A stretch of DNA of 64,000 bases from Pararhizobium sp. A13 (GTDB taxonomy: Bacteria; Pseudomonadota; Alphaproteobacteria; Rhizobiales; Rhizobiaceae): assembly GCF_040126305.1 (NCBI RefSeq), contig NZ_CP149510.1, forward strand, positions 4,103,001 through 4,167,000, read 5' to 3'. The position numbers and the translations under genes are program-made. Shown here piece by piece: positions 18,797 to 27,084 of the stretch (position 1 is its first letter; each line of letters starts with the position of its first letter). Below the pieces are notes generated by a model. It had not been told where the DNA came from and made no database searches. It worked only from the letters and a program-made list of their open reading frames with translations.

Positions 18797-19216
18797 TCAA
18801 ATCTGCCAGGGATTGAGGAGTTGGACACCCGTTCCCTGAAAGTCGCGGATATTGCGCGTTACCACGATGAAATCTGTATGAAGTGCGGTAGCCGCTATGA
18901 ACGCATCCCGCTCTGGGCGCTTGTCTGGAACATGAAGAGTGGCACACGTCAGGGCAATCGGGAGATCAACATTCAATATGCGCCCCGCAAAGGCCGGAAT
19001 GATCTGATCATCCAGCCAGTGGCGCATCTTGGCTGCTCGGAGCCGATCCCGCCTCGCAAGCAACAGGATACCGACTTCAAGCTCAAAAACAGTGATAACA
19101 GAAACAAAGAGGACTGATGGCGAAATCGTTTGCGACCAAGCGAAAACCGCCGGGTCGCACTTTCCCTTCTTCACCTTTCTCAGTTCCGAAAGCACGTTCG
19201 TATCCAGAAGATACAT
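18797..19216 (-). CDS. VapC-family PIN-domain toxin of a Phd-VapC module
   Basis: The 139-residue protein has the PIN-domain acid residues expected of a Mg-dependent ribonuclease: Asp in MYLLDTNVLSELRK, Glu in VITVFELEVGILLL, Asp in KRPERDAFIAATALHTDF, and the C-terminal VVTRNIRDFQGTGVQLLNPW. VapC toxins cleave tRNA or rRNA when the antitoxin is lost. The ATG at 19216 overlaps the antitoxin stop (TGATG), which indicates translational coupling and fixes the start; an upstream in-frame start would lie inside the antitoxin gene. The module appears complete and undamaged. Confidence 0.9.
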   Translation of the reverse strand: MYLLDTNVLSELRKVKKGKCDPAVFAWSQTISPSVLFVSVITVFELEVGILLLARRDRLRAAKMRHWLDDQIIPAFAGRILNVDLPIALTCATLHVPDKRPERDAFIAATALHTDFIVVTRNIRDFQGTGVQLLNPWQI

Positions 19217-19494
19217 CAGGAAAAGTCGGGAATTTTCAAACCCCAACTATCGCCGAGTCGGGGTGGCTCGAAATCGATGTCGTCGTCGGCCGGCATAGAC
19301 AGCAGCTCCGCGATGGTCTTTTCCTTCACAGGCTCGGCCTCCATCAGCCCGGTCAGCCTTCGATACTCTTCGATCGACAACAGTACGTGCGCCGGCCGTC
19401 CCCGGTCGGTGATGAAGACCGGGCCGTTTTCCGCAGCCTTTTTAGCGCGACCGGTATCCTGGTTGAATTCACGGCTCGAAAGAGTGGTGGCCAT
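19216..19494 (-). CDS. Phd/YefM-family antitoxin
   Basis: The 92-residue antitoxin starts with MATTLSSREFNQDTGRAKKA, the DNA-binding fold of the Phd/YefM family, continues with GPVFITDRGRPAHVLLSIEE, and ends with an acidic, probably flexible tail that wraps the toxin. The ATG at 19494 has a GGAGG box six bases upstream. A palindrome sits in the promoter region immediately upstream, as expected for autorepression by the antitoxin-toxin complex. Confidence 0.9.
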   Translation of the reverse strand: MATTLSSREFNQDTGRAKKAAENGPVFITDRGRPAHVLLSIEEYRRLTGLMEAEPVKEKTIAELLSMPADDDIDFEPPRLGDSWGLKIPDFS

Positions 19495-19513
19495 CAACGT
19501 CCTCCATCAAATT

Positions 19514-19529
19514 GTAGCAACGTTACTAC
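19514..19529. promoter_or_regulatory. Palindromic operator of the first phd-vapC module
   Basis: GTAGCAACGTTACTAC is a 16-bp palindrome with one mismatched pair, located 20 bases upstream of the antitoxin ATG and 25 bases beyond the glpK 3' end. Its position and symmetry fit an autoregulatory site. Confidence 0.6.
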
Positions 19530-19554
19530 ATTTAATATCGGGCAGCAATGTTCC

Positions 19555-21048
19555 CTACCCTTCGCTCAACGTCCGCTTCACCGCGCTGCGCCACCCCTTC
19601 AATTTCCCGGTGCGGCATTTCTCGTCCATCTTCGGTTCAAACCGGCGGTCCCTTGCCCAGGATTTGGCGAAATCCTTCTGGTTCGGCCAGACTCCTGCCC
19701 GGCTGCCGGCAAGCCAGGCAACGCCAAGGGCGGTGGTTTCAAGGATGGTAGGCCGATCCACCGGGGCGTCGAGCAGATCCGAGAGCCGCTGCATGGTCCA
19801 ATCAGACGCGACCATGCCGCCATCGACGCGCAGGACCGTTTCCTTGCCGTCGCTCTTCCAGTCCTTATGCATGGCGTCAAGCAGGTCGCGCGTCTGGTAG
19901 CAGACGGCCTCGAGGGCTGCGCGGGCGAACTCGGCCGGGCCGGTGTTGCGCGTCATGCCGAAGATCGCGCCGCGCGCATCCGGGTCCCAATGCGGAGCGC
20001 CAAGGCCGGTGAAGGCCGGAACCAGATAAACCTCCTGCGACGGATCGGCGTTTTCGGCCAGCGTACCGGCATCGGGTGCGGCCTTGATCACCTTGAGACC
20101 ATCGCGCAGCCACTGTACGGCGGCGCCGGCAACGAAGATCGAGCCCTCCAGCGCATAGGTGGTTTCGCCGTCGAGGCGATAGGCGATCGTCGTCAGCAGC
20201 CGGTTCTTCGAGCGGACGATGTCCTGACCGGTGTTGAGAAGTGCGAAGCAGCCGGTGCCGTAGGTCGATTTCATCATGCCGGGCTGGAAGCAGGCTTGTC
20301 CGATGGTTGCTGCCTGCTGGTCACCGGCAACGCCCAAAATCGGGATTTCGGCCCCGAAAATCGAAGCCTCGGTCACACCGAAATCGGCCGCGCAGTCGAG
20401 GACTTCCGGCAACATCGCTTCTGGTACGCGCAAGATTTCGAGGAGATCGCGATCCCAGTCGTTGGTGGCGATGTTGTACATCAGCGTGCGCGAGGCATTG
20501 GTCGCGTCGGTGACGAAAGATTTGCCGCCCGTCAGCCGCCAGATCAGGAATGTGTCGATCGTGCCGAAGCAGAGTTCGCCCTTGGAGCCGCGGGTGCGCG
20601 CGCCCTTCACATTGGCGAGCATCCAGGAGAGCTTGGTACCGGAGAAATAGGGATCGAGCAGCAGCCCGGTCTTTTTCGTGAAGGTCTTTTCCAGCCCCTG
20701 TCGTTTCAGCTTGTCGCAATAGGAGGCGGTGCGGCGGTCTTGCCAGACGATGGCATTGTGGATCGGCTTGCCGCTCTCGCGCTCCCAGACGACGACGGTC
20801 TCGCGCTGGTTGGTGATGCCGATCGCCGAGAGGTCGCTCGCCTTGATGCCGGCCTTGCGGATAGCCTCCTTGATCGCCCAGACGACGGTATCCCAGATTT
20901 CCTCGGGATCATGTTCCACCCAGCCGGATTTCGGGAAATGCTGCTTGAATTCCTTCTGCCCGGAACCGATCACCCTCTGCTTCGCGTCAAAAACGATCGC
21001 GCGGCTCGAGGTCGTGCCCTGATCGATCGCGAGAACATATCCGCTCAT
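19555..21048 (-). CDS. glpK: Glycerol kinase
   Basis: This FGGY-family kinase of 497 residues phosphorylates glycerol to sn-glycerol-3-phosphate. It shows the phosphate-binding [13 protein letters not shown] near the N-terminus, [31 protein letters not shown], the glycerol-binding [28 protein letters not shown], and the ATP-site [10 protein letters not shown] plus the late [18 protein letters not shown]. Length is exactly that of E. coli-type GlpK. The ATG at 21048 has GGGAGGGG upstream and replaces an earlier in-frame start that would add 27 non-conserved residues. No glpD or glpF is in the window. Regularly spaced boxes upstream point to control by a DeoR/GlpR-type repressor. Confidence 0.95.
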   Translation of the reverse strand: MSGYVLAIDQGTTSSRAIVFDAKQRVIGSGQKEFKQHFPKSGWVEHDPEEIWDTVVWAIKEAIRKAGIKASDLSAIGITNQRETVVVWERESGKPIHNAIVWQDRRTASYCDKLKRQGLEKTFTKKTGLLLDPYFSGTKLSWMLANVKGARTRGSKGELCFGTIDTFLIWRLTGGKSFVTDATNASRTLMYNIATNDWDRDLLEILRVPEAMLPEVLDCAADFGVTEASIFGAEIPILGVAGDQQAATIGQACFQPGMMKSTYGTGCFALLNTGQDIVRSKNRLLTTIAYRLDGETTYALEGSIFVAGAAVQWLRDGLKVIKAAPDAGTLAENADPSQEVYLVPAFTGLGAPHWDPDARGAIFGMTRNTGPAEFARAALEAVCYQTRDLLDAMHKDWKSDGKETVLRVDGGMVASDWTMQRLSDLLDAPVDRPTILETTALGVAWLAGSRAGVWPNQKDFAKSWARDRRFEPKMDEKCRTGKLKGWRSAVKRTLSEG

Positions 21049-21118
21049 TCTGCCCCTCCCAGCGTTTCTTGAGCCGGCCGATCTCTCCTCAAGACCGCAA
21101 GCCATTTCAAAAACTTCA

Positions 21119-21158
21119 ATACGATACAAAAACGAATGTCAAACGAAAATAAAACGCA
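21119..21158. promoter_or_regulatory. Four 11-bp-phased AAACGAA-type boxes upstream of glpK
   Basis: ATACGAT (21119), AAACGAA (21130), AAACGAA (21141) and AAACGCA (21152) recur at exactly 11-bp steps, so each CG lies on the same face of the helix. On the glpK strand they read TTCGTTT, matching the TTCG core of DeoR-family GlpR operators. They lie 70-110 bases upstream of the glpK start and about 120-160 upstream of xdhA. Confidence 0.55.
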
Positions 21159-21214
21159 AGTCTGGGCGCTTTCACCGCTGCGGCAAAGCAAGAGCGACAA
21201 CGGCAAAAACACAA

Positions 21215-21255
21215 TTGTCACGCTGCCGGTTTTGGGCATAGTTTCAAGAATTGAA
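21215..21255 (+). promoter_or_regulatory. Candidate xdhA promoter with a LysR-type palindrome
   Basis: TTGTCA (21215-21220) and CATAGT (21237-21242), 16 bases apart, form a plausible -35/-10 pair. The perfect palindrome TTCAAGAATTGAA (21243-21255), with the T-N11-A layout of LysR-type sites, overlaps the expected start of transcription. A LysR regulator is encoded within the same purine region at 27.7 kb. Confidence 0.4.
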
Positions 21256-21276
21256 TTAACAAGAAAAAGAGACCGC

Positions 21277-22752
21277 ATGACGCAATCCGCCGGCAGCATC
21301 CGTTTCATTCTGAACGACCGGGACATCGCCCTGACCTCGGTGTCGCCAACCGGGATGCTGCTCGATTTTCTGCGTCTCGAACGAAGGCTGACGGGAACGA
21401 AGGAGGGCTGTGCGGAAGGTGACTGCGGCGCCTGCACAGTGCTCGTCGGGCGTCTTCAAGGCAAGGATCTCGTCTATGAAAGCGTGAACGCCTGCATCCG
21501 TTTCACCGGATCGCTTAATGCGACCCATGTCGTGACCATCGAGCATCTGGCGGCAAAGGATGGAGCGCTACACCCGGTTCAGCAGGCCATGGTCGACTAT
21601 CACGGCTCGCAATGCGGGTTCTGCACGCCGGGTTTCGTGATGTCGCTTTACGGGCTGTGGCTATCGAAAGACAATCCCGGCCGCGCCGCCATCGAAAAGG
21701 CGCTGCAAGGCAATCTCTGTCGATGCACGGGCTACGAGCCGATTGTCAAAGCGGCCGAGGCCGTCGGCAGGACAAAGCCCGATGCCCTGTTCGACCCTCT
21801 GCTCAAGGAGCGGGAGGACATCAAGGCCCGCCTGAAGGCAATGCGCAGCGACGGCACCATCTGTCTCGGCGATGCTGGCGCCAGGTTGATCGTTCCGGGT
21901 TCGGCCACAGATCTCGCCGAAACCCTGCACACCTACCCGCAGGCCACCATCGTTGCTGGCTCAACCGATGTCGGCCTCTGGGTCACGAAACAGATGCGCG
22001 ATCTCGACCCCGTCGTCTTCATCAACAGCATCGAAGATTTGCAGTCCATCCAAACCAATGGCAACGGGATCACGATCGGCGCGGGTGTGACCTACGCGGC
22101 GGCGTTCGAAGTCATCTCGGCGCATTACCCGACGTTCGGAGTTTTGCTCGACCGGCTGGGCGGCGAACAGGTGCGCAACGTGGGCACGATCGGCGGCAAC
22201 GTCGCCAACGGCTCGCCCATCGGCGACACGCCGCCGCCGCTGATCGCGCTCGATGCAAGTGTCACGCTGCGATCGAAGGCCGGGCAACGAACCGTTCCGC
22301 TTGAGGACTATTTCATCGAATATGGGAGGCAGGATCGCAGGCCGGGCGAATTTGTCGAGAGCATCTTCGTGCCCAGCCTGCCGGACGGCGATTATTTCGC
22401 CGTCTACAAGATTTCCAAGCGCCGCGACGAGGATATTTCCGCGCTCTGCGGCGCCTTCCGTATCGCGCTTGACGGCGGCAACCGAGTGAAATCTGCACGG
22501 ATCGCCTTCGGCGGCATGGCCGGAACGCCGAAGCGGGCGGCACATGTCGAAGCGGCTGTGATCGGGAAGCTCTGGAACGAGGAGACGATCAAAGCAGCGC
22601 AAACCGCATTCGAACAGGATTATCAGCCACTCACCGACTGGCGCGCCACGGCCGCCTATCGCATGCTGTCAGCGAAGAACCTACTCATGCGGTTTTTCCT
22701 GGAAACGTCGGGTGAAAGGACCGAGCTTGTTCGGTTCGAGGTGACGGCATGA
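21277..22752 (+). CDS. xdhA: Xanthine dehydrogenase small subunit (2Fe-2S and FAD domains)
   Basis: The 491-residue subunit carries electrons from the molybdenum site to NAD+ in the oxidation of hypoxanthine and xanthine to urate. The N-terminal plant-type ferredoxin domain holds Cys45, Cys50, Cys53 and Cys73 (GCAEGDCGAC), and the second 2Fe-2S domain has CGFCTPGF and CRCTGYE (Cys113, Cys116, Cys148, Cys150). The FAD domain follows from about residue 190, with TIVAGSTDVGLWVTKQ and NVGTIGGNVANGSPIGD. The ATG at 21277 is chosen because it begins the family's usual N-terminus; the upstream extension is AT-rich leader. It is followed by xdhB across a 166-base gap filled by a palindromic repeat. 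Confidence 0.95.
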   Translation: MTQSAGSIRFILNDRDIALTSVSPTGMLLDFLRLERRLTGTKEGCAEGDCGACTVLVGRLQGKDLVYESVNACIRFTGSLNATHVVTIEHLAAKDGALHPVQQAMVDYHGSQCGFCTPGFVMSLYGLWLSKDNPGRAAIEKALQGNLCRCTGYEPIVKAAEAVGRTKPDALFDPLLKEREDIKARLKAMRSDGTICLGDAGARLIVPGSATDLAETLHTYPQATIVAGSTDVGLWVTKQMRDLDPVVFINSIEDLQSIQTNGNGITIGAGVTYAAAFEVISAHYPTFGVLLDRLGGEQVRNVGTIGGNVANGSPIGDTPPPLIALDASVTLRSKAGQRTVPLEDYFIEYGRQDRRPGEFVESIFVPSLPDGDYFAVYKISKRRDEDISALCGAFRIALDGGNRVKSARIAFGGMAGTPKRAAHVEAAVIGKLWNEETIKAAQTAFEQDYQPLTDWRATAAYRMLSAKNLLMRFFLETSGERTELVRFEVTA

Positions 22753-22777
22753 CTGGAGGCACCAGAGCTCTGAACTT

Positions 22778-22892
22778 GCCCCTCACCCTAACCCTCTCCC
22801 CGCAGGCGGGGAGAGGGGACGACGGAGATCGCCGCGCATCCCTTCTCCCCGTTCCAACGGGGAGAAGGTGGCCGACAGGCCGGATGAGGGGC
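22778..22892. repeat. RIME-like palindromic repeat between xdhA and xdhB
   Basis: About 115 bp beginning GCCCCTCACCC and ending GATGAGGGGC, so its ends are inverted. Inside are two hairpins, CTCTCCCCGC/GCGGGGAGAG and CTTCTCCCCGTT/AACGGGGAGAAG. This is the layout of rhizobial intergenic mosaic (RIME1-type) elements. A second copy lies at 36988-37100. It ends 27 bases before the xdhB start. Confidence 0.8.
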
Positions 22893-22918
22893 GTGCTCCC
22901 CGCAGCATGGAGGGCAGC

Positions 22919-25264
22919 ATGATGGACAAATCAACGTTCGAAGAGCGCAAGACGATTGCCGGGCCGATGCATTCGGCTCTTCGCCACGATAGTGCCCATA
23001 AACATGTGTCCGGCACGGCCGACTATATCGACGACATCCCGGAACCGGCCGGGACGCTGCATGGTGCACTCGGAATGACAGACCGTGCCCATGCCGAGAT
23101 CGTCGCGATGGACCTGTCGGAAGTTGAATCATATCCCGGCGTCGTCTGCGTACTGACCGCTAGGGACATGCCACACTCCAATGACATCAGCCCCAGCCAT
23201 CTCGATGACGAGCCGGTGCTCGCCGATGGCCTCGTGCAGTTTCACGGCCAGCCGGCCTTCGCCGTGATCGCCGAGACCCGCGACATCGCCCGGCGGGCAG
23301 CGTGCAAGGCGAAGATCACCTATCGCGACCTGCCGCATTTCACCGATATCCTCGACGCGCTCGAAAACGGCGCGGAGCTCGTTACCAAGCCGCTCACATT
23401 GCAGCGAGGCGATGCGGAGGCGGAACTGGAACTCTCGCCTCGCCGTTTGTCCGGTAGGATGCGCATCGGCGGACAGGAACATTTTTACCTCGAAAGCCAC
23501 ATCGCCTTAGCCATTCCCGGCGAGGACGACGAGATGACGGTCTGGTCCTCGACTCAGCATCCGAGCGAAGTGCAGCACATGGTCGGCCGTGTGCTCGGTG
23601 TTCCCTCAAATGCCGTGACGGTGCAGGTTCGGCGCATGGGCGGCGGCTTCGGCGGCAAGGAGACCCAGGGCAGCCAGTTCGCGGTTCTGGCGGCCGTCGC
23701 GGCCAAGAAGCTCAACCGCGCTGTCAAAATCCGCCCCGACCGCGACGAGGACATGGCGGCCACCGGCAAGCGGCACGATTTCCTCGTCGACTACGATGTC
23801 GGCTTCGACGATGAGGGTCGCATCCATGCGGTGAAGGCGAACTACGCCGCCCGCTGCGGCTATTCCTCCGATCTCTCCGGCCCCGTCACCGACCGGGCTC
23901 TGTTCCACGCCGACAATTCCTATTTCTACCCGCATGTAAAGCTGACGTCGCAACCCCTGAAAACGCACACCGTCTCCAACACCGCCTATCGTGGCTTCGG
24001 CGGTCCGCAGGGCATGATCGGTGGCGAGCGCATCATCGAAGAAATTGCCTATGCACTGGGCAAGGATCCGCTCGACATCCGCAAGCTGAATTTCTACGGC
24101 GAGAAAGGTTCGGGCCGCGACCTCACGCCCTATCACCAGCAGGTGGAAGACAACATCATTCACCGTATAGTCAAGGAGCTGGAGACGAGCGCCGACTATC
24201 AGGCGCGCCGCAAGGCGATCATCGACTTCAACACCACGAGCCGGGTGATCCGCAAAGGCATCGCGCTGACGCCCGTCAAGTTCGGCATCTCCTTCACCAT
24301 GACCGCCTTCAACCAGGCGGGCGCGCTGGTGCATGTCTACCAGGATGGCTCGATCCACCTGAACCACGGCGGCACCGAGATGGGCCAGGGCCTCTATACC
24401 AAGGTGGCGCAGGTTCTGGCCGACAGTTTCCAGGTCGATATCGGCCATGTGAAGATCACTGCCACGACCACCGGCAAGGTGCCGAACACCTCGGCGACCG
24501 CCGCGTCGTCCGGCTCCGACCTCAACGGCATGGCGGCCTACGACGCGGCCCGCCAGATCAAGGAACGGCTTGTCGATTTCGCCGCCGAACGCTGGCAGAC
24601 GGAGCGGGAAAACGTCACCTTCGTGCCGAACCACCTTAAGATCGGTGAAGAGCTGGTGCCCTTCCCGGACTTCATCAGCCAAGCCTATTTCGCCCGTATC
24701 CAGCTGTCCGCCGCCGGATTCTACAAGACGCCGAAAATCCACTGGGATCGCAACACCGGACGCGGCACGCCGTTCTATTATTTCGCCTATGGAGCCGCCG
24801 TCTCGGAAGTCTCCATCGACACGCTGACCGGCGAATACATGGTCGATCGCGTCGACGTGCTGCACGATGTCGGCAAATCGCTCAATCCCGCCATCGATAT
24901 CGGCCAGGTAGAAGGCGGCTTCGTTCAGGGCATGGGATGGCTGACCACCGAGGAACTCTGGTGGGACGACAAGGGCCGGCTCAGGACCCATGCGCCGTCG
25001 ACCTACAAGATCCCGCTCGCCTCCGACCGGCCGAAGATTTTCAACGTCAGGCTGGCAGAGTGGGCCGAAAATGCCGAAATGACCATCGGCCGCTCCAAGG
25101 CCGTCGGCGAGCCGCCCTTCATGCTGCCGATCTCGGTGCTGGAAGCGCTCTCCATGGCCGTCGCCAGCGTCGCGGACTACCGCGAATGCCCAAGGCTCGA
25201 CACGCCTGCAACGCCGGAACGGCTGCTGATGGCAATGGAGCGCCTGCGCGCTGCCAAGGCTTGA
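22919..25264 (+). CDS. xdhB: Xanthine dehydrogenase molybdopterin-binding subunit
   Basis: The 781-residue catalytic subunit holds the molybdenum cofactor. Visible landmarks are HKHVSGTADYIDDIPEPAGT at the start, GQEHFYLESHIALAIPGEDD, RRMGGGFGGKETQ, the substrate-pocket AYRGFGGPQGMIGGERIIEE with the conserved Arg, and HGGTEMGQGLYTKVAQVLAD. Near the C-terminus the catalytic Glu lies in SKAVGEPPFML. The ATG at 22919 has GGAGGGCAGC directly upstream; the next codon is also ATG. It pairs with xdhA across a palindromic repeat. The usual third gene, xdhC, does not follow: a divergently oriented TetR gene comes next. Confidence 0.95.
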   Translation: MMDKSTFEERKTIAGPMHSALRHDSAHKHVSGTADYIDDIPEPAGTLHGALGMTDRAHAEIVAMDLSEVESYPGVVCVLTARDMPHSNDISPSHLDDEPVLADGLVQFHGQPAFAVIAETRDIARRAACKAKITYRDLPHFTDILDALENGAELVTKPLTLQRGDAEAELELSPRRLSGRMRIGGQEHFYLESHIALAIPGEDDEMTVWSSTQHPSEVQHMVGRVLGVPSNAVTVQVRRMGGGFGGKETQGSQFAVLAAVAAKKLNRAVKIRPDRDEDMAATGKRHDFLVDYDVGFDDEGRIHAVKANYAARCGYSSDLSGPVTDRALFHADNSYFYPHVKLTSQPLKTHTVSNTAYRGFGGPQGMIGGERIIEEIAYALGKDPLDIRKLNFYGEKGSGRDLTPYHQQVEDNIIHRIVKELETSADYQARRKAIIDFNTTSRVIRKGIALTPVKFGISFTMTAFNQAGALVHVYQDGSIHLNHGGTEMGQGLYTKVAQVLADSFQVDIGHVKITATTTGKVPNTSATAASSGSDLNGMAAYDAARQIKERLVDFAAERWQTERENVTFVPNHLKIGEELVPFPDFISQAYFARIQLSAAGFYKTPKIHWDRNTGRGTPFYYFAYGAAVSEVSIDTLTGEYMVDRVDVLHDVGKSLNPAIDIGQVEGGFVQGMGWLTTEELWWDDKGRLRTHAPSTYKIPLASDRPKIFNVRLAEWAENAEMTIGRSKAVGEPPFMLPISVLEALSMAVASVADYRECPRLDTPATPERLLMAMERLRAAKA

Positions 25265-25381
25265 TGTGGTTGAGATGAACGTCGCCGTCGATTGCTTCGC
25301 TACATTCCTTGAGCGCGATTACAAGCTCGTGTCAAAGACAGACATCACGCCGGGAACGGCGGTAGCCATCCTGGCGCACGA

Positions 25382-25981
25382 TCATGCGATCGCAGCCTTA
25401 GTCTTCGAAAGCTCCATACGGACCAGCGCATGCGCCGCCTCGCCTGCCGTTTCCATGTAGGACGGATCGCGGTGCAAGAGAACCACGGCAAAGCCGCCGT
25501 CCAAAAGCAGGACAATCTGGTGCGCAAGCGTTCGGGCTCGCGTCTCGAGCCCCACCGCTTCGAGCACGTCGTTTAACCAGTCTTCGACCCTTTTCTTGTG
25601 AGCCACACCGACCTTCATGGCAGGATGTCCGGGCATATTGGCAAGTTCAGCGCAGGTTCGCAGAAAGCCGCATCCCTTCCACCGGGGATGTCGCGCGGAT
25701 TTGGCGAGGGCGTAAAAAACGCCGCGCACCTTATCTGCGACGTCGCCGTCCGCCTCGGAAAACCAGCGCTTGAACAATGCCAGATTGGGCTGATCTCGCC
25801 CGTTGAGATAGGCTGCGATCAGATCGTCCTTGCTGGCGAAATGATAGTACAGCGTTCGCTTTGTTACCCCGGCTTTTTCGGCGACAGCATCGACGCTGAC
25901 AGCGCGAATCCCCTCGCTGTAAAACAGCTTGGCAGCAGCCGAAACGATGCGATCGCGCGTTGCAGGAACGGAGGGCGTCAT
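25382..25981 (-). CDS. TetR/AcrR family transcriptional regulator
   Basis: A 199-residue repressor with an N-terminal helix-turn-helix (IVSAAAKLFYSEGIRAVSVD then VAEKAGVTKRTLYYHFASKD) and a C-terminal ligand domain containing CGFLRTCAELANMPGHPAMK, a pattern shared by a TetR subgroup with a conserved Cys pair region. The ATG at 25981 begins the conserved part; the frame upstream runs into the divergent gene. It faces the alpha/beta hydrolase gene across 84 bases that contain an inverted repeat, so it probably represses itself and the hydrolase pair. Confidence 0.9.
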   Translation of the reverse strand: MTPSVPATRDRIVSAAAKLFYSEGIRAVSVDAVAEKAGVTKRTLYYHFASKDDLIAAYLNGRDQPNLALFKRWFSEADGDVADKVRGVFYALAKSARHPRWKGCGFLRTCAELANMPGHPAMKVGVAHKKRVEDWLNDVLEAVGLETRARTLAHQIVLLLDGGFAVVLLHRDPSYMETAGEAAHALVRMELSKTKAAIA

Positions 25982-25988
25982 ATCTTTA

Positions 25989-26012
25989 TGTATACCGACC
26001 AGTGAATATACA
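25989..26012. promoter_or_regulatory. Candidate TetR operator between divergent genes
   Basis: The 24-bp stretch starts TGTATA and ends TATACA, a perfect 6-bp inverted repeat around a 12-base centre. It lies 8 bases before the TetR start and 54 bases before the hydrolase start, a typical site for a TetR dimer blocking both promoters. Confidence 0.5.
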
Positions 26013-26065
26013 CAAGGACGCATCTCACATAGGCTGCCCTGATCGAAACGGCAGGGAAACGCTCC

Positions 26066-27028
26066 ATGACTGACGCGGATATGATGGCCGTCGAGATTGT
26101 CTGCGATGACGGCGTGATGCTTGGCGGCCACCTGTGGCCGCGCGCCGGCGGCACCGGATGCGGAAGGGTGCTCATCAACGCCGCAACGGGCGTTCTGGCA
26201 CGTTACTATCATCCGTATGCACGATTTCTCGCACAACGCGGCTTCACCGTGTTGACCTATGACTATCGCGGCATCGGACGATCGCGACCCACGCGACTGC
26301 GTGGCTTTGACTGCCGCTGGGCCGACTGGGGCGAGCGGGACTTTGCCGCAGCGCTCGACTTTCTAAGGGCACGTGCACCAGACGGGCCAATGATGGTCGT
26401 CGGACACAGTATTGGCGGGTTCCTTCCCGGACTGGCCCGCAACGCGCCGCTGATCGACCGTATGCTGACCGTCGGTGCCCAATATGCCTATTGGCGCGAC
26501 TATGCCGCCGCCCAGCGTATCTGCCTTTTCCTGAAATGGCACGTTGCGATGCCGGTCCTGACCGCCTTGTACGGTTACTTTCCCGGGCGCAAACTTGGCT
26601 GGCTGGAAGACCTCCCGGCTGGCGTGGCGAAAGACTGGAGCTTTCGGCGCGCCCGAATGGAGTTCAGCCATCCGCCAGCCGCCCGCGGCGAAGTTTTGCA
26701 ACGCTTCGCCGCTGTGACTGCGGACATTCTCGCAATTGCAGTCACAGATGACGAACTCGCCACGACCTCAGCGATCCGCCGCGCTCTGCGATACTACAAG
26801 AATGCAGCATCTACCGAGGTGGCCCTGTCTCCCGGCGATCTCGGATCGGACAAGATCGGACATTTCAGCCTCTTTCATGAGAGGCACGCCGCCGATTTTT
26901 GGCTTGATACGCTGATCTGGCTCCGTGATGGCATAAACCCGTGGCCGGACAAGCCTTTTGGGCACGCGACGAGAAAGGTCGAACACGAGATATTCGAGAG
27001 CCGTTGCCACATCGATACAAGGGCCTGA
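26066..27028 (+). CDS. Alpha/beta fold hydrolase
   Basis: A 320-residue serine hydrolase of the alpha/beta fold with the nucleophile elbow GHSIGG (VVGHSIGGFLPGLARNAP), the oxyanion region NAATGVLARYYHPYARFLAQ, and TYDYRGIGRSRPTRL. The acid Asp is probably in VTDDELATTSA and the His in KIGHFSLFHE. Relatives are described as S33-like hydrolases or serine aminopeptidase-type esterases; no signal peptide is seen. It is transcribed away from the TetR gene and is followed 56 bases later by a small monooxygenase-like gene, so a detoxification or quorum-signal-type function is possible but unproven. Confidence 0.82.
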   Translation: MTDADMMAVEIVCDDGVMLGGHLWPRAGGTGCGRVLINAATGVLARYYHPYARFLAQRGFTVLTYDYRGIGRSRPTRLRGFDCRWADWGERDFAAALDFLRARAPDGPMMVVGHSIGGFLPGLARNAPLIDRMLTVGAQYAYWRDYAAAQRICLFLKWHVAMPVLTALYGYFPGRKLGWLEDLPAGVAKDWSFRRARMEFSHPPAARGEVLQRFAAVTADILAIAVTDDELATTSAIRRALRYYKNAASTEVALSPGDLGSDKIGHFSLFHERHAADFWLDTLIWLRDGINPWPDKPFGHATRKVEHEIFESRCHIDTRA

Positions 27029-27084
27029 TGTGATGGCCGCACGTCCGGGACGCACAACCTTCCAGTCCTTCGAGAGAAAAAATC

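Noticed and set aside
19117..21072. 651-codon open frame on the plus strand
   Set aside because: It lies opposite glpK and the phd gene, shows no family pattern and follows the codon structure of glpK in the reverse frame.
23606..24991. 461-codon open frame on the minus strand
   Set aside because: Fully antisense to xdhB, which is a certain gene; no recognisable domain.
25266..25460. 64-codon frame just after xdhB, considered as an xdhC remnant
   Set aside because: No XdhC motif is visible, and half of it is antisense to the TetR gene.
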